Assembly: GCA_027627225.1 (NCBI GenBank) | Contig: CM051038.1 | Coordinates: forward strand, 43,135,848-43,199,847 | DNA from: Congeria kusceri | Taxonomy: Eukaryota; Mollusca; Bivalvia; Myida; Dreissenidae | Direction of reading: 5' to 3' | DNA length: 64,000 nt | Shown: piece by piece, positions 23,357 through 34,532 of the stretch | Layout: each line of letters begins with the position of its first letter | Position numbering within the stretch: the stretch's first letter is position 1 | Notes under the pieces: model-generated | Databases searched by the model: none | Told to the model about the DNA's origin: nothing | The model's input: the letters and a program-made list of their open reading frames with translations, nothing else | Made by a program: the position numbers and the translations under genes

Positions 23357-23744
23357 GTAAGGAGTCGTGTGTAAACTATGATTTTACATAATGCTCACAA
23401 TTATGACGTCAAAATGTAAACAGGAAAAGGGCTAAACAAACACAACTCATATCATATTATAAATTGATTTTTATCTCAGAATGCGTACACTCTTGTCCCA
23501 TTACATATACTCTGTTTTAACCGTTATTATTTTCCAGTATTTTTATCTAAATTTCTTTTTTTTTTCTCATAAATTGCCCGCTTTAGGCCCTTTTCGATGA
23601 TATAGTCCCTTTAAACTTTAACAATGTTTTTGTTGAACCGAAAAAGACAGTTTTATACAAAATAGTTAGAAGACTTGCTGCGTGACACTTTATTGAATAT
23701 TTTTTATATTGTATTACCTGTCATGTTCGAACAAATATGTGTAG
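23357..23744. other. Intron, nothing further recognised
   Basis: AT-rich; no other feature. Confidence 0.4.
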
Positions 23745-23773
23745 ACATTGACGAGTGTGCTAGAAACCCTTGT
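23745..23773 (+). pseudogene. EGF exon 6, truncated after ten codons
   Basis: TGTGTAG| acceptor followed by DIDECARNPC in phase 1, then abrupt loss of similarity (TTTTTATACCTC...) and a stop. The remaining ~85 bases of the exon are gone. Confidence 0.8.
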
Positions 23774-25104
23774 TTTTATACCTCATTTTTCTGTTTTCCT
23801 TCTTTGTTCATATAAAAACAGAGCAGTCAACAATTGGAAACATAATATGACAATATCACCGGCTATGACGTCGTGGCAATAGACAATGAATTGATCGGAG
23901 TCAATAGGCACAAATGGGACACTAAATGGGACAGTGAATTAATTACTCCATGGCACAATCACTCATCGTTTGTATCGCTGCGTCGGTATAATATAAAATG
24001 AGGCTTCGCCTTGGACAACATTATTTTCTCAGGTTGACAAAATGCACTCCAATGCATTATTTATATAGTGTGTCTTGTCAGTATGTCCAGCCGTGCGTCT
24101 GTCCGTTTCCTAAATATTTTACAATTGTACGAAACCAAATGTATTGCATAGAAGTTAGCTTCTGTTAAACGATTTGTATAGCGCTCAACCCTTTGAACTG
24201 CGGTACATGTTGTTCGTCATTGGATGGCGCAGGAGATATGTAAAAGGTGAAACAAGAAATGTCTTTAAAAAAGACAATCGGCGTAGAAAATAATATTGAA
24301 ATGTCCTTTTTTTGCCCTAAATATAATACAAGAGGACCAAGCTGTGACTTCACGGACCCCATATTTTTCGTTCCCTACTAAGGAGACTTCTCGGACCCCA
24401 GATTTTTCGGTCCTTACTTGGGAGACTTCTCGGACACTAGATTTTTCGGACACTATAAGAAAACGTATCGGCCCCAAATATTAATTTGAAATAAACTCTA
24501 ATTATTAATATCTGTACCGTGAATAAACCGATCATATACCGCCCCATGTTTTCACCAGTAATACATGAATAAGCTAAATACTAGTAATTTACGTAAACAT
24601 AATTGATACATGAATTTGTCAGGCAATTTTAACAATTTAACATTGAGCCGTTAGTTTATAAATTCCTCATTTATTGCAATTCTCGGGTTTAGGATTCTCC
24701 AGACGCTAATTGATGCATGTGTATTATGCACCTATCAATGTTTCCCCAGGGGGGGGGGGCGGCATGCATATACGGGACTTTAGACTGAAAGCGATTCCCG
24801 ACAGGCGGGAATTTGACATTTCAAATGATTATGGGTTCCGTGGTAATATACTTTGATCGGATTTTGGATCCTGGTAATATAAGCCCCCGGGCCATTTGGT
24901 AGACATATAGCATCTCCCACTCAGGGGATTTAGACAAATATGCTTAGATCTAGAGTGGGGAATTAGACCCCCAAAAATAAAATATGTCAAATTCCCCTGG
25001 GTCAGCACGCCGCTCCCCCCTGGGGGGAAATATGGATATGTGCATTAACACAGATTTACCCCGCGTTATTTTTAGAATGATTCTCCTGCTGGAGATATAC
25101 TCGC
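23774..25104. other. Intron; 3x ~40-bp repeat at 24337-24460
   Basis: GGAGACTTCTCGGACCCCAG-ATTTTTCGG repeats three times with small changes. A G run (24750-24759) and C-rich patches occur near 24.75-25.02 kb. No gene seen. Confidence 0.5.
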
Positions 25105-25326
25105 TAGAATTAATTCACGGGGACGACAGTCGGTTACAGCGTACAAAAATATTTTTACACAATGATAAAATAATAGCAAATATAAGCTCAATCAAATTTG
25201 CTAATATTTGGTTTGCTTATTTATCAGAAAAATACCAGAAATTTACCATTTTATAGTTTGTGCTTGCGAGCTCAACAGGCAACATTGTACGTTGTGACCG
25301 ACTGTCGTCCCCGTGAATTGTAGCAT
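25105..25326. mobile_element. Small inverted-repeat element
   Basis: AATTCACGGGGACGACAGTC-GGT at 25113 onward pairs with ACCGACTGTCGTCCCCGTGA-ATT near 25300-25319, continuing inward (CAGCGTAC / GTACGTTG). The interior is about 130 bp and AT-rich. A non-autonomous DNA transposon is likely. Confidence 0.6.
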
Positions 25327-25789
25327 TGTAATTGCTATTTATAGAGCGTTCCGATTGTATAGGCTTAACAATGTTTATAGTTTTTTCATTATGTAAATGA
25401 ATTTAACATTCTGATCATGACATACAATGAGTAAAATTGTTCATAATTATGTTCATTTCTAGAGTGTTTGTTGAAGATATGTTTATAACTTTAATTGAAC
25501 CTCTTATGTAAACAATTGTGTAAACTTTTAATCCCCAAAAGTATGCAACAGTTATTGGTATACGTTAAACCATTGTTTGAAGTTTGCATTCTCTAAAATT
25601 AGAAAATTTGCTCAATTCTATTGGCATTCAATTTTCGCACTGCATAATTATCGCAAGAAATCTAGGTCAAAAGTGATCTTAGACAGCTACAACGAAAAAT
25701 AACAACAAACAAAGTTAAATGTTGCTCGCGATGGTGATTTGCTACTGTCCTGATTTGTTACGTTTATACGGTCACATATCCGGTTTCAG
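25327..25789. other. Intron, nothing recognised
   Basis: No feature seen before the acceptor GGTTTCAG. Confidence 0.4.
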
Positions 25790-25903
25790 ACGTTGACGAA
25801 TGCCAGACAAACCCGTGCAAGAACGGCTGCACGTGCATGGACCTCGTGAACGACTACAGCTGCACTTGCATCTCGGACTGGGAGGGAAAAGACTGCGAAC
25901 AGG
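25790..25903 (+). CDS. EGF exon 7
   Basis: 114 nt, phase 1-1: DVDECQTNPCKNGCTCMDLV...CTCISDWEGKDCEQG, six cysteines. Donor CAGG|GTTAGG. More diverged from exons 3-5. Confidence 0.9.
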
Positions 25904-26237
25904 GTTAGGGAGAACCTTTACTCTGATTTACGGTTGAATCACGCATTAAATCCGTACTAAACTGCAACTGTTACGGAAATAAAATTCGTTTCTACAGATC
26001 TTTCTCAAATAGTACAATGGTTCCAAATATTTAACAGTAAACTAAACTATAAAGAACTAATCAAAAAGTTTTAGACTGCATTACTAAATATGCAATGTTA
26101 AAGACAGAGTTAAGGTAAGTGTTGTAAAGTATGACGTAGCCACGAACGTAACCATATCATAAATGCGTGTAGTTGGGCACATTTTGTAGTGCAGGGTCAC
26201 GCACGGATGCCGGTTCACTCAAGAAATCTGATTTCAG

Positions 26238-26348
26238 ATCAGGACAAGAGCGCGGACCACCCCTGCCAGTTCGGACAGTGTGTGGATAAGCCGGAAGGCT
26301 TCGTCTGCAACTGCGTACCTGACTACACCGGTCGCCTGTGTGACTATG
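26238..26348 (+). CDS. EGF exon 8
   Basis: 111 nt, phase 1-1: DQDKSADHPCQFGQCVDKPE...VCNCVPDYTGRLCDYG. The first cysteine position reads Ser (DKS), so this unit may lack one disulphide. Donor TATG|GTAACG. Confidence 0.85.
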
Positions 26349-26377
26349 GTAACGATGTTTGCTTTCTCGTTAATTCA

Positions 26378-26418
26378 AATCTACTGTGTAGAAAATTCTG
26401 TTTTCTACACAGTAGATT
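26378..26418. repeat. Perfect 18-bp hairpin, 5-nt loop
   Basis: AATCTACTGTGTAGAAAA, loop TTCTG, then the exact complement TTTTCTACACAGTAGATT. It lies 29 bp after the donor of EGF exon 8. Confidence 0.9.
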
Positions 26419-26790
26419 AGAATTTTCGCGAAAGCATGGTCTTGGGAAAAAAGTTTAAAATTTCGGAATTAATTTGATTTAAATTTGTAGATCTATAATT
26501 GATTTGTTACATGTCTTGAGTCCATGCACGCGTTTTTAACTTAATTTGATTGGCAACTCAGTAATGACTAACTATCACCTTCTTGTATTTAGTTCAATAC
26601 CAACAGTTGTGTGTAACCGAAGCATATGGCGGAACGAAACAATCTGAGCGAAGAACATTCACAGAAATAATATATGATTTGAAGAGGTCTTCTACGACGT
26701 TCACGAGTTTGTTAGTGATAAAAAAACACCGTAACAATTGATGATAAAATATATTTATTTTATATTCAAATCATCCTCTTTGCCTTATAG
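26419..26790. other. Intron, nothing recognised
   Basis: No feature supported. Confidence 0.4.
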
Positions 26791-26977
26791 ATCCATAAGC
26801 CTATGGACGGCCAGTGGAGCGCGTGGCAGCCATGGCAGGGGTGCGCGGTCTCGTGCGGGGACGGCGTGCGCAAACGATACCGCAAGTGCGATGATCCGAA
26901 ACCCGATTATGGCAGGAAGCCGTGTATAGGAGAGGCGTTCGAACAGGAAGTGTGCTGCGGTGCCACGTCTTGCCCAG
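26791..26977 (+). CDS. TSP1 domain exon 1
   Basis: DGQWSAWQPWQGCAVSCGDG, RKRYRKCDDPKP, GRKPCIG and QEVCCGATSCPG give the Trp, Cys and Arg layout of a thrombospondin type-1 repeat. The donor TGCCCAG|GTAGGC is in phase 1. From acceptor TTATAG the exon has 187 nt, one more than the 1-1 phase allows, and in the expected entry frame meets TAA at once, so a small indel lies at its 5' edge or the true acceptor is elsewhere. Confidence 0.8.
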
Positions 26978-27450
26978 GTAGGCGTGGTTAACGAATGCTT
27001 GACCTGTAACAGCGGATGAAATTTACAACCATATGGTATCGTTTGCTATTGCTAATTTACGGGCTACTGTGATATACTCTGATCATTATATGAATTTAGC
27101 CTGGCTGGAAAAAAATAGCTGTGTGGAACCAGTCTGTGTTAGTTGCTTTAAGGAGTCTGTGTTAGTTGCTTTTAGGAGTATTCCTTCTTCGGCTGATAGT
27201 TTGCATGATTTTGTTTTATAAACTGCGGACTATAAATATTTTACAACATTGTTTAATCAAGTAAACAAAAGTCATTGGCATCGTTTGTGTTCCATAATGT
27301 TTCTTATGCTTAATTCATGTCCAGAGACTATTATAACATAGAAGTCGTATCCATTATTCCACTGCTGTTTAGCGATCTGTATTTTTTTAAATTTAATTAA
27401 CCTTGAAATACACAAAAACTATAATTTAATAATTATAACAATTATTCCAG
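26978..27450. other. Intron, nothing recognised
   Basis: A short direct repeat (GTCTGTGTTAGTTGCTTT twice near 27130-27170) is the only structure noticed. Confidence 0.5.
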
Positions 27451-27535
27451 TGGCTGTTAGCGGACAGTGGGGCTCGTTGTCGGAACCAGGTGGCTGAAGT
27501 GCCACGTGCGGGGAAGGAGTTGCCATGAGAACCAG
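27451..27535 (+). pseudogene. TSP1 domain exon 2, first half, nonsense codon
   Basis: VAVSGQWGSLSEPGG-stop-SATCGEGVAMRTR. The stop TGA stands where TSP1 has the conserved Cys before Ser-x-Thr-Cys-Gly (TGC to TGA). Acceptor ATTCCAG|; the exon ends ACCAG|GTCTG in phase 2. Confidence 0.8.
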
Positions 27536-27943
27536 GTCTGAACAGTATAACTGTGTATGTGTAAAACTTTGTGTAGCGAACAACTAGTGATTACACTGCA
27601 AACGTACTGGATTTCTCAAGCAATTTTTTGCAGCCTATTCCACAATCGTGTATACCTTAAATGAGACACACATTTTCAAATGCAGGACACGAATCAACGG
27701 TAGTTCTGATTTGTTGTGAATTTGTTAGTGTTATTGGTTACACATTTGCTTCAACATGTGCTACAGGCATATCAAATATAACCAATTCAATGTGTTAGTT
27801 TTATTGCTTACATGTTGGCTTCAACGTGTGCAAAAGACATATCAAATATAATATAAAATATCAAATATAATAAAGAAAGTATATAGATCATAATAATAAG
27901 ACCTAGTAAGTATACATATGTACACGTACTTATATTTCCTCAG

Positions 27944-28085
27944 GTAATGCGACAGCCCCGGCCCCCCCCCCCCCCCAAAAAAAAATGGCGGCAAACCTTG
28001 CCAGGGCAAGTCGACCCAGACCGAGAGCTGCACCAAGAGGAAATGCACGAGCGACAGCATCAGCTACAGCGACAACTACAAGAAC
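27944..28085 (+). pseudogene. TSP1 domain exon 2, second half
   Basis: After the acceptor CCTCAG, a TAA stands just before the expected Cys (likely CAA to TAA). NGGKPCQGKSTQTESCTKRKC completes the TSP1 pattern. A run of about 16 C followed by 9 A (27961-27985) interrupts the Pro-Ala-Pro-Lys part. Exit phase does not match the LDLa exon by one base; the donor AAC|GTAAGT may have lost a G. Confidence 0.75.
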
Positions 28086-28100
28086 GTAAGTGAACATGTT

Positions 28101-28306
28101 TGAGGCGTGTCGTGGGAAACCCGGGCTTAATGCGTGTGCGTAAAGTGTCGTCCCGTATTAGCCTGTGCAGTCCGCACATGCTTAACCGGGACGACACTTT
28201 TCGCTTGTATGGTATTTTCGGTTTCGAGGTACTGTCTTCTAAACATAAATCCAAAGACGACACTTTACACTCATGCATTAAGCCCGGTTTTCCCACGACG
28301 CGCCTA
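28101..28306. mobile_element. MITE copy 3 (206 bp)
   Basis: TGAGGCGTGTCGTGGGAAAC start, one TTAGCCTGTGCAGTCCGCAC hairpin, part of the linker, and CGACGCGCCTA end. It begins 15 bp after the exon end at 28085, the closest of all copies. Confidence 0.9.
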
Positions 28307-28599
28307 TTTTGTTTATCAAACATTCAGTAGGCATGCATTCAAGTGACTGTACAAGGTCTCGTCTGCTGTATGGGTGCTTGGTAACTGATCTGAAATAAAA
28401 GACGTTCAGATGTTAAAAATGGTTTCTTTATTGATGCATCTTGAGTTTGTTTGATATCTTTTTTAGTTGCTTAATGCAATGACATAATTTTAAGTGGACA
28501 TAGTTGAAAGGTTTTTTTTCTACAACGTTTAGGGGCCTACCGGTTGGTAACAATAATTAGCGGTTTATTGACATGGCAAATGCATTAGACATAAATTGG

Positions 28600-28990
28600 T
28601 ACTCACATGTTTAATTAAGAAATAACTTTCGATTTAGAGTTGTTAACCGGCTTTTAAACAACGATTTGGAGTTCATATGCGCAGGAATTAAACTACGGTT
28701 TAATATACCGCATCAGAACGACATATCGTTGTTTATTAGCCGATAAACAACGATAATGCGAAAATTATTTCGATTCTAACATGACCGAACAATATATTGT
28801 TCATGTGCATTTTATAATGCTGTATATTCTACAGTTTCGGAACTATTTTTTCGGGTTGTTTATTGGTAGTTTAACAACGGAAAATTGTGTTCCTTGTCTA
28901 CAGAAAACTCTGCGTGTCATGTTAGAATGTACGTTTTGTTTCAATAATGAACTCGTTTATTGTTAAATCGTATTGTCTTTCAAACATGCG
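28600..28990. repeat. Dispersed palindromic repeat, copy 1
   Basis: CGTTGTTTATTAGCCGATAA and surrounding text (GGAATTAAACTACGG, GCATCAGAACGACA, TTGGTAGTTTAAC) are shared with 49085-49460. Internal segments pair with one another. Confidence 0.7.
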
Positions 28991-29188
28991 AAATAAGTTT
29001 TATGGACAATATTAGCATCCCGTGGATATATTAGAGTAAGTGAATTAAAGGTATTTCCCTATTACAGTACAATGTCTATGGACACTTATTTATTCAGAGA
29101 AATCAACACATGACATTCTATCACTTTTCACAAATGCCTTACGTTATTTTGAGAATAAAGCTTAACCGCTGTGCACTGTTGTTCACAG

Positions 29189-29350
29189 TTGCCCCCAATA
29201 ACTACTTCACGTGCGCTAGCGGAAGTATCACGTGCATCGAGAAGGCATTCGTCTGCGACTGTACGAGCGACTGTGATGACTCGAGCGACGAGCAGCCCCA
29301 ATGGGCCGGATGTAAGGACTACTTCTGTGCCGGAAAGAGTGGCGCCGAGG
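29189..29350 (+). CDS. LDL-receptor class A exon
   Basis: 162 nt, phase 1-1. YFTCASGSITCIEKAFVCDC, DCDDSSDEQPQWAGC give six cysteines and the acidic calcium-binding SDE box of an LDLa domain. Acceptor TTCACAG|, donor GAGG|GTGAGT. Intact. Confidence 0.9.
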
Positions 29351-29450
29351 GTGAGTGGTTCTTTTCTATGAGAATTGTTTAAATATCAATTCAGACTGTT
29401 TTGATACCTGATCAGTCTTAGGTACCGGGTCGCCTACTGCATTAATTAAT

Positions 29451-29712
29451 TGAGGCGTGTCGTGGGAAACCGGGCTTAATGCATGTGCGTAAAGTGTCGT
29501 CCCGGATTAGCCTGTGCAGTCCGCACAGGTTAATCCAGGACGGCACTTTACGCCAACGGTGAATTTATGTTTAGAAGAGACTTTCTTAAAACAGAAAATA
29601 CCATAAAAGCGGAAAGTGCCGTCCTGGATTAGGCTGTGCAGACTGCACATGCTTATCCGGGACGACACTTTACGCACATGCATTAAGCCCAGTTTTTCCA
29701 CGACACGCCTCA
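29451..29712. mobile_element. MITE copy 4 (262 bp, two hairpins)
   Basis: TGAGGCGTGTCGTGGGAAAC end, hairpin, linker with TTTATGTTTAGAAGAGACTT, second hairpin, and GACACGCCTCA end. It starts 100 bp after the LDLa exon. Confidence 0.93.
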
Positions 29713-30357
29713 TTTTTTTAATGTTTGAAAAAAAAGCCTATTAAAGCCATACAATTCGTTTCCATTTTTTCTAAATTTATCTGAAGTTCAATGTTTCAAC
29801 CCACTTATAGACGTAAATGGCTCTTTGGTTAATTTACTTGTATTTATTAAGAGTATTAATTACGTTCTCACGAAATTAAGTGTCAACGCGGTTTAAGTCT
29901 TGAAAATATCCGAAAATGTGTTGTGTTGCAAATATAGGTTTCTCGATTTTATTTAGAATGGTTTACGTGTTTTATTACTACTTATCGACTAGTTTTGATA
30001 AACACCTTGTGTGGTTGACATTTCATTCGTCTGATTAAGAGAAACCATTGCTAACTCTTATCGTACTAGTGCACCGAATATTGACATGTCTGTCGATGTT
30101 TTAACTTTAAATGGCAAAAAATACAAATACCGTATTCACTTTATGCGCAAAGCAAATGGATGTCGTTTTAATGTTGGTTGCTACATACACGAATTAAATA
30201 ACTCAATGAAATATCATTGAAATAAATGTTTTAGCGAAATCAGCCAACAATAATTATAATGAACTTAATAAAATTGACCGGACAACACTACTTCAAAAGT
30301 AATTCATTTTAGACTATTTCGACTGTGCATTTGGTGTCAAACTGACTCGTTTTTCAG
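29713..30357. other. Intron, nothing recognised
   Basis: No feature supported before the acceptor TTTTTCAG. Confidence 0.4.
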
Positions 30358-30428
30358 GTGCAAACGGTCTCACATGGCTGATGTTGCTGGCCGGTCTGCT
30401 AGCTGCCCTTTTTGTCCAGTACATGTAA
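30358..30428 (+). CDS. Last exon: hydrophobic C-terminal tail (GPI-type)
   Basis: Phase-1 entry; reads GANGLTWLMLLAGLLAALFV and ends QYM-stop at 30426-30428. Small residues followed by a terminal hydrophobic stretch with no cytoplasmic tail is the layout of a GPI-attachment signal; a very short transmembrane end is the alternative. Confidence 0.75.
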
Positions 30429-31719
30429 TAAGACCGAGCTACTGATACCCGGCTCTACACCACCAGGCCAACGGATAACATGGACTGTGATTGAACGCTT
30501 TTTTGTATGACTCATATCAATAGTCCATGTATTATGTTTTATATGTGATAGTCGTTATAACGAGTGTGTATATAAGCGCGTACTGATTGTGTATCAAGTT
30601 CGTTTGACAGTTTTAAACGTTTGCCGCATATTCCGTTTATACAAGATCCTTAAGGCGAGAGTTTTTTTAATTCCTGGTTCTCGGATCCGCCGACCCGATT
30701 TTTTTCCAAAAAGCAAAAAAAAAAAATGTGTAGCATGTAACCCATATCATAAAATTGACATTTTGAAAGGGTTTCAACCTGTAGCACGGAATGCAAAAAA
30801 AAAATAATGTCATGGCATGGTTATCATGTAGTGATTAAGTTAATGTTGTGTAATATGATTTTTGTAAGTAATAATGCATTAAGATTTTAATATCAATGTC
30901 CATTTCCAGTTGTGAAATTCTAGTCATTAATTTACTCAATTCTTTGGTGGTGTGTTGTTGTTTTTTTCCCTCCTCCAATCGGACACTTTTTCAAACATGT
31001 ACGAGAACAAAGAAATTAAAAACAAACTCTGGCCTAAGGGACATTGGTAATGCAAGTATGCTATGTACGCTATTAAAGTGCATATGAAGATCACTGTAGT
31101 GTCTTAATACAGTAAATGTAGAACATGGTCATCCCCAGTACCATTTCGTAAGCTCAGATTGTTTATTTGCATACTAGTTTGAACCATAAAAGTCTATGCC
31201 TTCTTTTGTAATGCAGGAATGTGAGCACATTGCAACATCACGTGACCAATAAAAGTAACAACAATGGCGACCAGTACAGCACCGTATATGATTTTTACGT
31301 ATTGATGCATATCACAATGAAAAAACAACTTTCATCGTACTGAGTTTTGTTTTGTAAATGCGTGTACTTACATGCCCTCGTTATGTGTTATTTCTTGTTT
31401 TGTTATTGGTGTTTTTGTTGTTCATTATCATTAAATATGAAACATCAACAATGTGTTTTTCGCTTTGATTTAAACAAAATTAAAAATGCTTGGACTAAAC
31501 AATATAATATTTGTGGCCCCAGAAGTGGAGGCGGTAAAATATGGCAAATCTAGATTGTTTTGATAGACATTTCCCTTGATCTTGCACACTTTATTCATGA
31601 CACTTTGATCTCAGAAGAAACCTAAAAAGGGACCTGATAGGGCTACACACACCGAGTTATTTCCCACTGTTCGCAAAATGCAAAAATGATTGAATGCACT
31701 ACTGGCAATTTCTTTTTAT
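30429..31719. other. 3' UTR and downstream DNA
   Basis: Candidate polyadenylation signals are ATTAAA near 31071 and AATAAA near 31247. No other gene seen. Confidence 0.45.
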
Positions 31720-32405
31720 TAGGGATGTCAACGAATAATCGAATATTCGATTATTCGAATACCTAACCGAGTATTCGAATAAAATACAGTTATTCAAATA
31801 ACAAAATGAAAAATATCTTAAGAAATGAAAAATATACATATCCTCTGCACGGTGATCTTTTGTTTAGACGGTTTGCTATTTTGTCACACCATTTAACACC
31901 TTGGTGCTAGAGTGCGCAACTTGTGAAAAAAGTTTATAATCAACAGGAGGTAGATTGACACCTATGATGTGGACCCATATGTCGTCTGCAGATCTAATTA
32001 TGTTTTTAAAGATAGCATGTCTAAGAAACGGGACTTCAAGTGTAACAAAATGATTACACCTAAAAAAAAAAGATTAAAAAGTTAAACAAATAATGTTTAA
32101 CTAATGTGTATATAGATCTAATGTGAAAAGCGTTTACGCATTTTGATTTTTTATATCATATTGTTTTCACGCAAGCTTTACAAAGCAGACTCGCGTAGTT
32201 TTAAGGGCGCTGCCTACTGTTATTTTTTCTTAAGACTACTTAAATATGAGTTTGATACTCTCTTAATGGTTTGCATTTTTCAAGCATTTTTTGTTGATCG
32301 GGTATTATAAAAATCGCATGATGTTCTATATTTTTAAACATACATTTTATATAATCTCTTCTAATATTTATACTAAATCAGATGATAATGATTATGCTGC
32401 TGATG

Positions 32406-32438
<33 letters not shown>

Positions 32439-32540
32439 ATGATGATTGTGATGGTCGCAAAAATGACCAAATATTCGAATATTAGTCAAATACTGACTTC
32501 GAATATTCGAATAGCGTTTTAGTATTCGTTGCCATCCCTA
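31720..32540. mobile_element. hAT-like MITE, complete
   Basis: It begins TAGGGATGTCAACGAATAAT and ends TATTCGTTGCCATCCCTA, with CGAATATTCGA motifs inside both ends. Flanks CTTTTTAT (31712-31719) and CTTGTTAT (32541-32548) form an 8-bp target duplication with one mismatch, the hAT length. The interior holds a GAT/GCT trinucleotide run (32380-32450) and no transposase frame. Confidence 0.75.
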
Positions 32541-32548
32541 CTTGTTAT

Positions 32549-34344
32549 TCCATCTTGACCAAACTTGCCCTGTTTGTGTATGACAATACAAACTCGGACG
32601 AAGTCGAATATGGTCCAGAACAGACCAAAAACACAAGAGTTATTGCCCCTTGTTCATTTCAAAAACTTCGTTGTTTTCATGTTGATCACACTAGCGCAGT
32701 CTTTGAATGATCATATTATCTCAGAAAGAAAACTGTTGTTATATCAGGCCTCAAATACAGTTATATTCCCTTAATCATGTTAAAGACTGCGCAAGATAGA
32801 GACTCATTTGTCATGCAATTTTGACGAAACGTCCAAAGTTTATGTATATTCATTATCATTAGGTCACGGAGAGATTTGAATGTGGCTCAGAATCGAGGAT
32901 TAACATTAAAACACACGGTGTCTATACTTTGGTACCCAGTTTTACAATGTGCCCTCTAGAATAAGGTAATGACTGTGCCAAGTTCTTACATTTTACACGC
33001 CCGTCTCAATTAGCCAAGAACGGCGTCGGAGTGTACGGCGTCCAAAGACTTTGTCCGGAGCATAACTGTGTCCGGCATGGAATGCTATATACAAATATTT
33101 ATATTCAGATGAACATTATAAGTCGATGTGCTGCGCGCAAAGATCAAGTTCCTAGGTCCAAGGTCAATGTCACATACAAAGATCAAATGGCAATAATAAG
33201 AATGACATTTTGTGTCTGAACCACATAATCAGCATACATTAATGTGACTATGTCTTCAAAAACAGCTTCGGGGGGATATCAGAATACAATCGGATATAAA
33301 GATAATAATATTGGCATATAATAAAATTACAAATTATGTTTACATACTGGCAAAAGCGTTTTCGCATACTGAGCAACAAAAACTTACGGATTACTGAAAT
33401 ACTCAACGAGACACATCGTGAGACAAAAATAACCGTGAAATTGTTGGTTGCTCCCCAATAATGAGCTTTTTCAGTTAATGAGAATGCAATAAAAAATAAA
33501 ACAAAAGGCTACCAATTACTGCAAGACCATTTTTGTAATCATGAAACAAAAATACCGAACTAAACTGTAACTGTAATAACAACAGTGAGGTGGAACACGA
33601 CCACTAGTATCTTTATTTATTCCCACCCAGTATCATTGAATTCCAGACGATTGTTCCATAGAAACAGTCGTGACAGAAAGAATGATCATTATTATTTGAT
33701 AACGTAATCAAACCAGCGACTTTATGTTCCCCCAAACATTTTCGGAAATAATCAAAATAATCAGATTGGAATTACCCTACAGTTTTAACATGTCATCTTG
33801 GTAGCAATGCTGCACATAACGAATCATTGAAAAATACCACATTTTATAATCAAAGGACAACTCAGACAAAAATCATTAGACTGAAATAGCCAAACGATGC
33901 TAACAACTAGCGCGGAAACAAACAATACCATATTTTATAACCAAAGGGCAATAACTCTATGAAAAATAATCTGACGAAAATCACGTAATTAATATGCATA
34001 TGTTCTCTCCGTATAGCTCGGACCAATTAACCTGACACTGACCTTTATACGCGCATATATTAGGCCGCTTTTCCATATAGCCGCATTTACATCCCTATCC
34101 ATTAACGCGTCCGTATCCGCATAATTACTATTCGGAAAGCACTGTTCCTGTATCCACACATTCACCGCCGAATATTTTAATTTAATTGTGTTCTTATTTG
34201 CAATAAGTAAATATGCCAGAGTTAGAAGAATTTTAACAACTTGACATTTTCGGTTGCAAATATTTAATGCGATTATGTGAACGTTATTCACACATTAATC
34301 GTTCGAGTCATTAGTTCCTGAGAACTAGCGTAAGAAAATACCCA
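32549..34344. other. Intergenic; single 168-bp repeat unit at 33030-33200
   Basis: ACTTTGTCCGGAGCATAACT and CTAGGTCCAAGGTCAATGTC at 33030-33200 match the unit of the 3630-4366 array. The rest shows nothing recognisable. Confidence 0.55.
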
Positions 34345-34532
34345 AGTTTATCCGCAAGCGCTGGAAGGAACTAGATGGGTCTGTACACCGTGTTTTCGAG
34401 CAATTCCCACAAGATGTCATCGAAAAGCGACGTAAACTGGTACCAAAGATGAAAGAGACGAAGCGGCTGGGTAAGCGAGCATACCTTGCCTACGACACCC
34501 TTTACGTCGATGGAACCGCGGTCAGAGCGTAG
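34345..34532 (+). pseudogene. LINE-C ORF1 C-terminal part
   Basis: RKRWKELDGSVHRVFEQFPQ and KRLGKRAYLAYDTLYVDG align with LINE-D ORF1; it ends AVRA followed by TAG at 34530-34532. Confidence 0.88.
34530..34532 (+). promoter_or_regulatory. In-frame amber codon between ORF1 and ORF2 (LINE-C)
   Basis: The context is AGAGCG-TAG-GGGCACGAT. Aligned with LINE-D, the following 50 bases match with one missing base near 34561 that shifts the frame only in this copy. Confidence 0.75.

Larger units (their letters stand above)
13726..30428 (+). pseudogene. WSC / EGF / TSP1 / LDLa gene with GPI-type tail, decayed
   Basis: Exons in order: signal peptide 13726-13783, possible Cys-rich exon near 14249, WSC 16746-16973, EGF units at 17453, 18417, 20966, 22250, 22934, 23745 (partial), 25790 and 26238, TSP1 at about 26791-26977, TSP1 halves 27451-27535 and 27944-28085, LDLa 29189-29350, hydrophobic tail 30358-30428. 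Most exons are phase 1-1, the classic shuffling pattern. The intact form would be an extracellular adhesion or receptor-like protein anchored by GPI. Lesions: frameshift in EGF1, Cys to Arg in EGF2, weak donor after EGF3, truncated EGF6, two nonsense codons in TSP1-2, phase errors at both TSP1 exons, and a shortened WSC. Exons without lesions are well kept, so loss may be recent, or damaged exons may be skipped. The neighbouring SLC23 gene is free of such errors. Confidence 0.65.

Noticed and set aside
24984..25256. 90-residue frame starting MSNSPGSARRSPLG
   Set aside because: It runs into an inverted-repeat element and AT-rich intron; no domain or splice support.
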